Assembly (NCBI RefSeq): GCF_037042905.1
Contig: NC_087247.1
Location: forward strand, 44,942,420-45,006,419
Origin: Lytechinus pictus
Taxonomy: Eukaryota > Echinodermata > Echinoidea > Temnopleuroida > Toxopneustidae
Length of the DNA: 64,000 nucleotides
Direction: 5' to 3'
Positions 55,394 through 64,000 of this stretch are shown piece after piece. The first letter of the stretch is position 1; each line of letters opens with the position of its first letter. The notes below the pieces were generated by a model. The model was not told the origin of the DNA, searched no databases, and saw only the letters and a program-made list of their open reading frames with translations. The position numbers were made by a program, and so were the translations under genes.

Positions 55394-56186
55394 TACAGGG
55401 TGTCTAAAAAAAAGGCCACCGAAGTTCAAAAGTCAACTATAATAAAAATACACAATTTATAACTGACTAACTCATCATCTTTAGTTTGACACGTTGCTTG
55501 CATCACAATTATCAGGAGTCACAGAGTTATTGTCCTTTGAAGGGTACAAAACCTGCTTTTTCCAGGTTTGGGTTTTTTAATGTATGAAACCAACTTTGTT
55601 GTAAGGTTTTGGTTTCATCAGAGTTTTTCCCTTCAAATTTCAGTGAAACTCTCGCATCTGTTAATTTTTTTGTGAGTAACTGGCATGTTATTCATCCCTA
55701 CCTTTGCACTAACACCTTCAATGTTTTCACTCCCCTGTCGACGCTGCATGTCTTGCATTGCTTTTCTAACCATTGCGGTATTGTGATCATGTATCTCCTG
55801 TCAAACACTTGCCTGCACGTCACCAAGTATGTGCTCAACCAAAATTGAAGCTATACACCAGTTATGTAACATTCACTCGCAAAAAAGGAATCAGAAGGGA
55901 TAAAATTTTACTGAACTCTGCAGGTAAAACTCTGATGAAACCTAAACCTAATACAACAAAGTGGGTTTCTTGCATGTACTTTAAAACCCAAAACTTGGAA
56001 AAACTAGGTTCTGTACTCATCACTTTCGCTGGACCATAACTCTGTGACCCGTGATAATAGTGACGTAAGCAAGGAGTTAACTTAAAGATGATGAATTACT
56101 AAGTTATGTAGAATAGAAATCACAAGAATAAATCATGTATTCTTGATATAGCTGATCTTTGAATTTTTGGTTACTTTCACCCTGTA
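55394..56186. mobile_element. Palindromic element with TACAGGGTG ends
   Basis: Left TACAGGGTGTCTAAAAAAAA and right CTTTCACCCTGTA are inverted. The inner arms pair imperfectly, e.g. GGTTTCATCAGAGTTTT with AAAACTCTGATGAAACC, and CATCATCTTTAGTTTGAC with TTAAAGATGATG. Frames 55609-55848 and 55773-56039 are arm by-products. Confidence 0.65.
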
Positions 56187-56447
56187 CATCATGTGTTATT
56201 ATACATTGACAATAAAGTGCCTGAAATATTGGCTGGATATTTTAACAACTTGGCCTGCTTCAGCCATCACATGAAATAAATGATACCAATCTTTTCTAGA
56301 CCTTGAAATAAGTGAATCCACTGTGTCTAACAACACTTAATCAATATGATTATATACGAAATGATTTCAATTGACAATATGCCAAATAAATTTGTAGAAG
56401 TAGACATTAGACCAACATGGCATTGGACTAAGTGGGTTTAAGACCTA

Positions 56448-56775
56448 GGTCGGTATTCAATACGACATTTAAGCCAGAAATTTGAATATTTTACTCAGTA
56501 TTTTGGTTCAGTAAAATATTCATGTATCTTTGGTATTCAATTGTATTTTAGCAAGGTATTTTGCTTAAATCTAGGTCAGCTGCCTAACTGGCAAGGCCTG
56601 GCTTGCATGCAGTTCACAAATGTATATGCCAAGTCAACCATGCTACGCATATTGGACACATATAAAGTGCATTATTTGGCTTAGGCTTAATGACGCCACA
56701 ATGGTTATTAGTATTTTGCTTAAAGTTGGCTTGATAAATTAAAATACTTAGAAGTGAATTGAATACAAGTATAAG
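56448..56775. repeat. Probable MITE with GGTATTCAAT ends
   Basis: GTCGGTATTCAATACGAC on the left and GTGAATTGAATACAAG on the right are inverted, and AGTATTTTG / TTTAGCAAGGTATTTTGCTT motifs recur inside. The boundaries are uncertain. The following 56780-58500 shows nothing recognisable apart from a G run at 57707-57720. Confidence 0.45.
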
Positions 56776-58329
56776 CATTTCGCATACTCAAACCACACTT
56801 TCAATTGTGTGAGATGTGAAGGTTGCCTTAGTGGCCCCACCAGTCTTTTTTTTCCTCTATACCATCTGTGATAATTTCAGTTCTGTATTCCAGATATTTC
56901 AATCAAAATGTGAGAAATCGTATTAAATTTAGATGAAAATAATTGTCTCATGTCGATCAATCATTAGAGATTTTTAAAAAGCAGCTGCTTTCATTGTGTC
57001 TCATAGACAACATAGTACAATTGGCAAGCAAATTAATAGTTTCAATTATAAGGACAGGATGAGTAAGTACTAATTAATTTAAATTCACCTCTTATTTAGG
57101 CTAGGAAATATAGAGTTTGCAAAAACATAATAAGCATTAGGTACGCTTTCACCAATATTCACAAGATTAACATAACTTATATATTTTAAGAGCATGTTTA
57201 CAAATCAGAAGTTTCAAATAAATATATAAAGAGAAATATATATTTTTTTAAATAGCCTTTTGATGTATTCAATTGCTCGCAGTTAACCGAGAGGAGACTA
57301 GGTGGTAATGGGAGAGGATGAATGCACTTCAATTTTAACAGGATTACATTCACTCATTCAGCAAACATCACATCAGATAAAAGGCCTTGTCTATAGGCTA
57401 ACAGGACTACAGAATATGCCTTGTGGAAAATGAATTATAAAATTTCTGCTAATGGGTCAGATATTCATATGAACACTTCTCTTTAGAAAACATTTTTGTA
57501 ACTTGTCCCTAGTTGCAGCTTGTATCAGCACTATAAGATATGTGGTAATATTCAAATAATGTGACATTAAAACATGAATGAATAGATGACATTTGTTCCA
57601 TGAAATTGTCATATTCATTGAGATTTTTGTATGCAATTTCAGAAAAGAAATCTGCCTTGAAGATTATGAAAACATATCCCATTAACCAAATCAACTCACT
57701 AGGGTCCGGGGGGGGGGGGGCAGGGCTGTTTCATAATCATGTTAGTCTTACCTGAAAATAGTGGTATATCAACATTCCTAAATAGTGGTTTGTCAACATT
57801 TCATGACTTTGACAATTATTAGTTTGGGATGATCTATATTACCATATTGTAGTTTCTACAACTGGCAATAATCAATTATCCAAATGCACATTATTGTGAT
57901 GTAAACCTTGTTCATATTGTCATAATCAACCCAACATGATTTTGTTCTTAAAAATTCATACAATGCAGATGGACATCATAATATTGTCATATCTTCCAAT
58001 AGAAATACACTCTCTATATTAATATATTCTACATGGTTCACATATTACATAATAGGAAAAGTTAATATTAAAAGTTAAAGTTACAAATACAACAAGTATT
58101 ATTACTGGTTATGCCTTTTTAAAAGCCATTTTGATATAATATAGCAAACACAAAAAATATTTTTTTAAATAGATTCTGCTTGTGTTTGTGCGAAAGTATA
58201 TATCATTTGTAAATAACCACAAAGCTTTGAATACTCTTGAATACTATCATATGATCACAAAAATAACTTGAGTACCTAATGGAAGTACTGGAAGCTGAGA
58301 TACAAAGTTGAAATCGAGGTTCATCCAAA

Positions 58330-58605
58330 CATCAAGTTGATTTGAATAAAAAGAGAAGAAAAAAATAAAGCATAACCCCAACAAGTTTATTATACTAAAA
58401 CAAAATTTGACATTATAAAGTTTTACCATATTTCACAAAAATGTGATATGCATACTGGACACCTTACAAGCTTACACAGAAGCTGATTATGTGAGTGTAT
58501 ACATTGTATGTGATACACACAATGTATCATTACACTTTAAAGCGTTTCATTTTCTCCACCAGTAATACACTTTAAAGCGTTTAATTTTCTCCATCAGTAA
58601 TACAT
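58330..58605. repeat. Dispersed repeat fragment and a 38-bp tandem duplication
   Basis: GTTGATTTGAATAAAAAGAG and CATAACCCCAACAAG resemble the repeat at 20020-20080. TACACTTTAAAGCGTTT.ATTTTCTCCA.CAGTAA occurs twice in tandem at about 58529-58604. Confidence 0.5.
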
Positions 58606-58917
58606 TCAAGGTTTGACTCCTTTGACATGTGAAATTGCCATTATTGTAACCTCTTATGATTAAATCCACATCTTCTTCATTATCAAATCTACAAAAGTAA
58701 AATTATTTGTTGTTCTATACAATAAATTACAAAAGAAAGAGAGTGGTACCACTGCCTCTCATTTGCATATTATATCACCCATGTTTGCATATAAATTATT
58801 TAAGAAAATTTAAAATGTCGTAACACTTTGATTTTTCACCCACATTGATTAAATTTTCTTGTTCGACTCTTCATTTACCAAATCATCTTGTTGTTAGAGT
58901 GAGTTTAAGAGCTTGAC

Positions 58918-60354
58918 TTAACACATGAGAAGCAGATTGTCTTCATCAGATCTAGGAGAGGTAGTATTATTGAGCTGGTATTGGTTTTCTTCGTCTGCAA
59001 AGAAAAGAATGATATTATATTATATTATAGAATGGATGGGAAAATCCCTGCAATCTGATTGGTTGAGAGCAATGCAAGAACTTTTACTGGCTGCATGAAC
59101 GATATCCCGATAATCAAAACGATATCCACTGTAAACAAGCTATCGTTCGAAAAGGTCATTGTGATGTCATCGCGCATGTACTGTTACGCTTGTTTACGTC
59201 AAAATTTTGAATTTTCGATCAAGGCAGAATGAATCAAATAAAGGATGCAAAATGATCTGTAAGTATAAATACGGTACCGTAATTGTCATAGGGATTAAAA
59301 CTGCCTGCAAACTCGTTAGTTGAGAAGTCCAGACATACGATCTAACGTTTCAGCTGGGCTGGCTGTGCACAGCCAAATCTCCACTGCAGGCCCAGGCAGC
59401 CGTAGGCACTGGCCCCCGGCGCGGCCCAGGCATACACACACAGCTATTGGAGGTCTGAGGCTGCCTCATACCGGTACTATCTAGACTAGTCAATGCAAAG
59501 CTGTATCTGGCATTTTGGGTATAATAATGCCTTTGTGCCAACATATTATCAATTTAGGCATAAATATTTATGTTGTCCAGGGTTATCAAAGGGTCTGCAT
59601 TACATTTTGGTATTTTCATGCATCCGGTAATAAATCATGCGTCCAGTAAAAAAAATCATGCGTCCAGTAAAAAAAATCATGCGTCCAGTAAATATTTTCA
59701 TGCGTCCAGTAAATTGAATTTACCGGACGCATGAAATTATCATGCATCCGGTAAATCATTAATTTTTGTGGTTTATTCAATAATTTTTTTCCATTCTATA
59801 AAACAGATGATGCATGGGTTTCTTTCGTGGGTCAGTGGAACTGTGTGCACGCGGTAACTTTGGCATTATGGTCTAAACCCACTCGGCTGCGCCTCGTGGG
59901 TTAAACCATGCCAAAGTTACCTTGTGCACACAGTTCCTACTGACCCACTCTAACCCATGCATCATTTGTATACTGGTATAGTCCACATTTTTTCATATCA
60001 TAAAAAAACTATGAAGTTACATTTGAACATATTGAAACCTTGATTTTCATCAAGTATCAATAACTTGTAGTGTTTATTTTTTAACTATGGATCATGACAG
60101 CCCATATGCTGAATTAAGTTTTTTTCTATAATCTTACCCTTTTCCACATTGAAACTCCCACGTACAAAAGATAGACAGCATAATCATGACAACAAAGTTT
60201 CCAGCAGCGATATATGTTGACGTCGAAACAAATCCAATCTTATCAACAAGGGCACCACTTGCTGTTGGTCCAACAAAACTCCTGGAGGAATAATAGATGA
60301 GATATTTGAAGTTATTGAAAACAAACGCCACTACTACTACTACTACTACTACTT

Positions 60355-60391
<37 letters not shown>

Positions 60392-63300
60392 TACTACTAC
60401 TACTACCAACTATGACCTTTCCTCATAAATATACTTTCCAATTCAAACTGCAGTCACATGGTATAAAGTTATGGCTTAGCGTTGTGTACCATTCATCTGA
60501 AATATTAACAAAATGATTCAAACACAATGATCATGTCATACCCCAAGGAAAATGCTGAATTGAAGAGTCCAGATATGATTGATTGAGTTGAGAGATTGTC
60601 TGGATTCCCATACCACCTAGGGAAACAAACACAAACGAGAGTAAGTATGGACTTTCATGTAGGTGTGTTGTGAAACAACGTATGAAAGGGCGACTGTTTG
60701 TAAACTCCACTTCTCAAGATCAACATGACAAACTTATCCAAGCGCCTCAATGGCTGACTACAGGAATGAGAAGAAGGTCTTAATTGGCCAAGAGGTAACA
60801 TTCAAATACACTCACAGGTGAATTGATGCATCAAACACCATAATGCATGTAATCATGATGCATGTAGGTCAAAAGAGCAATAAAATGCCTCACTCAGTGG
60901 TAAAGAAATATGGCCAGAGATCAACCAGGCTAACCCTGTATTCAAGAGCTAAAACTATGGCATACCACCTCTATATTCTGACAAACAAAAGTGGGTCATC
61001 AAAACTCTCTAAGGGACACTCTGCCAAGACCCTGCACCTCCACTAGTTATTTAAGAAGAATGTTTTATTTTAAAGTCAACTTACTCAGCACTTGTTAAGA
61101 GATCAAGAACTGCTGGCATGACACAAGCTCCAGAGATGCTACCATAAAACCCAAGTGCCACAATGACAATCCAAAGCTGACTGTACAACAAGGAAAAATC
61201 ATATTCAAAACAAAAATATTTAAACTATATGAAATAATATTCAATATAGCAAATATTTTATGCTTTATGCTTTTATGCTTTATTAACTTAGGGTGTGTTT
61301 ATGCTTCCATTGCGAAGACAGAATCAGCGTTTTCAAACGTCGATTCAAAACGCCGATCGTAAACGTGGTTCTGGGAGTGCTGTTTATGCTTAACTTTTCA
61401 GAGGCGAAATCACGATCTCCAGCTGGCTTCGCATCGTAATTTTCGTTGAGCAGAAAAGCGAGGTCAAATTGGGCGCGCCCTTTTTCAAAAGTTTTTTTTC
61501 CGAGTGTTGTTATGGGGAAGGGGACTGTTATATAAACATCAAACAATTTCCGATATTTTAGTCATTGCATGGAGCTTCTTGATATAGCCATATAATTTCC
61601 ACCATGGTGAGGATAATAGCAAGAAAAAAAAAAGAATATTAAGTATACAAAATAATAAAAAATCAATTTGTTTATGCTACTGGGGCATCTGGCGATGTCT
61701 CCTCATTATAACTCATGTTCCGGGGTTTTTTTGTGTTAATCCCTCAACGTTCATCGTGATGACAAATTGGAAGAGTAATACTAGTAATAGTACTACACAT
61801 GCAAAACAAGGGAGATGAGAGGTAATTTCATGGAGATAACATGAGACCATGGAGCAATACGACTGTATTTGCCCACGGATTTTCATCTCACCGGAAGCAT
61901 GTACCAAATGACGTCATTTAAACACGTTTACGATCCTGGTTCTGTTTATACTTCCCCAAAAAGCCTGATTCTGGTCAAACGACATTTACAAACGCACCTT
62001 TTTGTGAGTTTACAATCGGCGTTTTGAAACAGCGTTTAAATGAATGTAAGCATGGACGCAACCGTGTTTTGGAATAATCACATTTTGGAAACGCTGATTC
62101 TGGCCTAGATGGAGTTCGCAATTAGTATCATTCATAGTACAAAACAAAATATTCCAGCTTATTGGTACAGTAAAAGTCCATTGTGATGAAAGACTTGACC
62201 AATGAAACATCAAGGGTCTCCTCCATGGATCAACATAAGAAAGCGTTATCAAGTCAAAGCTTTTTTTCTACATTTTTCTATCTTTGATACAAGTCTTGTA
62301 AGACTGGCTACACCATGCCCCCTTCTCAATGTTTGATTGGCTATGAACCCCCCCCCCCACCACAAACACTCCCATTTCATGCCACTTTGAGTACAGATGG
62401 AGACTCTGGCCACCACTTTCCAAATTGATAAGCTTCAAGTAGACTTTATCGCTTTGGGCTTGGTTTTTGCTGTCAAGAAGTTCAATGGGGTTTCTTTTCA
62501 TATTTTGTGGGGGAAAGTGAAGTAACACTGATATTAATATACAATGAGCAAGTAAAAATATGTTCCTTGTTGGTGTGGACATGCCTACCTAGGGATATGA
62601 AGAAGGGAGCTTGGCCCAACAAATAGGTAAGCAATCCCAGTGACAAGGCATCCTAAAACCATCATAAGACGGGTCATTTTCTGTATTGAAAAGATAAAAA
62701 CAATAAAGAGGGATGAAGAAAAGGGAAAGACAGAGAATAATTTTTACATCAGTGCCATAATATACACACCTTAGGCACGTTTCAAAAAAAGTTACAACTG
62801 TAACTTTACCATTATGGCAACTACCATGGCAACAGGGCTCAGCAGCAAATCACAATCAAGGTTCCATGGTTGTTACCATAATGGCAGAATAATAATAGTT
62901 GTAACTCTTATCAGAAAGACCCCAGAATGTGATGCGTGGTCTTGAATCTTGATCCCAGTAATTTGGATTCAAGAATTGGGGTGACATTGGGACTATTTAA
63001 CATTCTATAGCTTTTGCATTCTGGGGGTAAATTACTCCAAAGTAAAATAAATATGAAATGCCCCCGTTCCATTTGCAATTATTTTTTTTCATATCATATA
63101 ATTATTCCAAAAGTTTTGAAAGATCAAGACAATCTGGATGTTAGGGTTAAAGGTGACATGGATTTGAAAAAGTTGATGAGTTTCAATAATTAACGGTTCA
63201 GCTCATGGTAATTCATTTCTTTTAGCTATACCCTTCCCTCTGACTCAACAAAGCCACATAAAACAATACAGTGCCCTAAAACAAGACTTTACAGTGCATT

Positions 63301-63599
63301 GCCATGTATTGGCACTGTGGCGTGCACCTGGAATCAAGCTACACAGGGGAAGGTTTGGGCCCTGGTCAAGTCTTCTGGATGGTGATGTTAAAGGTTAGTC
63401 CCACACGTAAATAATCTGATTGATACACATCTGTAAAAACTCAATTACTCACACACATGAAAGATGCAGAAAGAAAGGAGGTATTAAAGCTTACTGTTTT
63501 ATCTGCTAAGTATCCCCATATAGGAGCAGACAATGCATAGGTTCCTCCGATCAATAAGAATACTACACCAACCAAAGAAGGTTTTACATCCAGTGGATC
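58918..63599 (-). CDS. SLC18B1: SLC18B1-like MFS transporter, C-terminal half (5' exons beyond the window)
   Basis: Minus-strand exons, in transcript order: 63495-63599, 62589-62680, 61085-61180, 60542-60616, 60138-60281, and a last exon with top at 58994. The first five join in frame over about 170 residues with GT/AG introns. Landmarks match the second half of SLC18B1, a vesicular-amine-type major facilitator proposed to carry polyamines: LVGVVFLLIGGTYALSAPIWGYLADK (helix pair with the G-x-L-A-D-K loop), GPSSLLHIPSQLW, NPDNLSTQSIISGLFNSAFS and FVGPTASGALVDKIGF. About five or six membrane helices are covered. For the last exon the phase predicted from the donor gives a short end (stop at 58967-58969). 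Another frame of the same exon gives a longer tail with DEDNLLLM and a stop at 58918-58920. The gene converges with RBM. Confidence 0.82.
59030..59345. other. Intron stretch with a possible repeat
   Basis: AATCTGATTGGTTGAGAGCA and GTGATGTCATCGCGCATG are of the type found in MITEs, but no inverted partner was seen. Confidence 0.3.
59350..59544. other. GC-richer patch in the last SLC18B1 intron
   Basis: Contains GGCTGGCTGTGCACAGCC and GCCCAGGCAGCCGTAGGC. The frame read here on the minus strand has no recognisable similarity. Confidence 0.3.
59615..59757. repeat. TCATGCGTCCAGTAAA tandem repeat with an inverted copy
   Basis: About five imperfect units of 19-22 bases (TCATGCGTCCAGTAAAAAAA, with CATCCGGTAA variants) are followed at 59718-59735 by one unit in inverted orientation (TTTACCGGACGCATGA) and one more direct unit. 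Confidence 0.8.
59803..59968. mobile_element. Short palindromic MITE
   Basis: AGATGATGCATGGGTT (left) pairs with AACCCATGCATCAT (right), GGGTCAGTGGAACTGTGTGC with GCACACAGTTCCTACTGACCC and GGTAACTTTGGCATTATGG with CCATGCCAAAGTTACC. The loop is near 59880. Confidence 0.8.
60330..60406. repeat. CTA/ACT trinucleotide microsatellite
   Basis: About 25 ACT/CTA units with two TTCT interruptions, beginning about 50 bases upstream of the acceptor of the SLC18B1 exon 60138-60281. Read on the minus strand it gives an artefactual valine run joined to that exon's frame. Confidence 0.9.
61285..62112. mobile_element. Inverted-repeat element, SLC18B1 intron
   Basis: GTTTATGCTTCCATTGCGAA, AGAATCAGCGTTTTC and AAACGCCGATCGTAAAC on the left recur inverted on the right as GTTTACAATCGGCGTTTTG and GGAAACGCTGATTCTGG. 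TGGTTCTG...GTTTATGCTTA also pairs near the centre. The frames inside are by-products. Confidence 0.6.
62772..62925. mobile_element. Short palindromic MITE, SLC18B1 intron
   Basis: AAGTTACAACTGTAACTTTACC and CCATTATGGCAACTACCATGG on the left pair with CCATGGTTGTTACCATAATGG and AGTTGTAACTCTT on the right. The loop is near 62850. Confidence 0.75.
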
Positions 63600-64000
63600 C
63601 TGAAAGTAAGATATCATGATTAGTGAAACCTTGTTCACCAGATTTTATTGTATGCATGTCCACTCAAAAAACTTTGTTGAAGTTTATGTAGGCAAACTCA
63701 TGACATGATCATTTAACCATAATGTTGTGAGTCATAAAATATCATGCCTTGATTTTGTCTGCATAACATAATGCAAAGTTTTGCACTTCTACTTTCAAAT
63801 ATTTTTGCAGGCTCAGTACCGTTGTCATTTCATTATCCATACTATGAAAATCTTGGTGATAAAGAGAACAATTATTTTTCAAGTTTTGCTTTCTACTTGT
63901 ATCATTTTCAATTAATTTTGATGATCATACATTTTTATCTTGTATAATTTATATACATTATGAATGTTTTAAAGATTTAGAAAATTAAATCACTTTGAAT
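63600..64000. other. Intron of the SLC18B1-like gene at the window edge
   Basis: AT-rich sequence without a further recognised exon; the 5' exons of the minus-strand gene must lie to the right. Confidence 0.5.

Noticed and set aside
55609-56039. Two overlapping frames of 79 and 88 codons
   Set aside because: Inside a palindromic TIR element, no similarity.
60282-60409. Polyvaline N-terminal extension of the SLC18B1 exon frame
   Set aside because: ACT microsatellite in the intron; the splice acceptor at 60282-60283 cuts it off.

Overview
The window looks like nuclear DNA of a marine invertebrate deuterostome, most likely an echinoderm such as a sea urchin. That is an inference from three things: intron-rich genes of animal type with clean GT/AG junctions, gene families conserved across animals, and very dense palindromic DNA repeats of a style common in sea urchin genomes. 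Nothing suggests bacterial or viral DNA, and I saw no rRNA, tRNA or CRISPR array.

Layout. 1-6.1 kb is repeat wreckage: the 3' end of one LINE, an endonuclease relic of another, and several MITE-like elements. At 6.8-7.0 kb sits what appears to be the last exon of an amidase-family gene whose other exons were not found. 7.3-17.1 kb is a nest: a GC-rich terminal-inverted repeat holds a Ty3/gypsy-like LTR retrotransposon (minus strand, two identical 262-bp LTRs, a long open gag, a broken pol), which in turn holds a CR1/L2-like LINE with an open reverse transcriptase reading frame. 18.2-25.5 kb is a complete MRPL46 gene (plus strand, 6 coding exons, 304 aa). 29.1-51.2 kb is a complete RBM5/RBM10-like splicing-factor gene (plus strand, 19 coding exons, 762 aa, one frame across all junctions). 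It ends without the G-patch domain usual for the family. 58.9-64 kb is the 3' half of an SLC18B1-like transporter gene on the minus strand, running off the right edge and convergent with the RBM gene.

The most unusual structure is a family of long foldback elements with related ends (TAGCCTGG or TAGCCAGG) and 8-bp target-site duplications. They lie in intron 1 of MRPL46 (19043-19869) and in intron 1 of the RBM gene (29400-30076, 30237-31879 with 30338-31301 nested inside it, and a truncated copy from 31986). One is a nearly perfect 677-bp palindrome with a 7-nt loop. A further 2-kb foldback of another family lies in intron 3 of the RBM gene. Their centres carry ATGGCG motifs resembling YY1 sites. 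Transcribed as introns, they would give long hairpin RNA.

The three host genes do not form a pathway: mitochondrial translation, nuclear splicing and vesicular or solute transport. The genes and their introns are well preserved, while the space between exons has been a repeated target for transposons. All coordinates, phases and translations were worked out by eye from the sequence; no database search was run.
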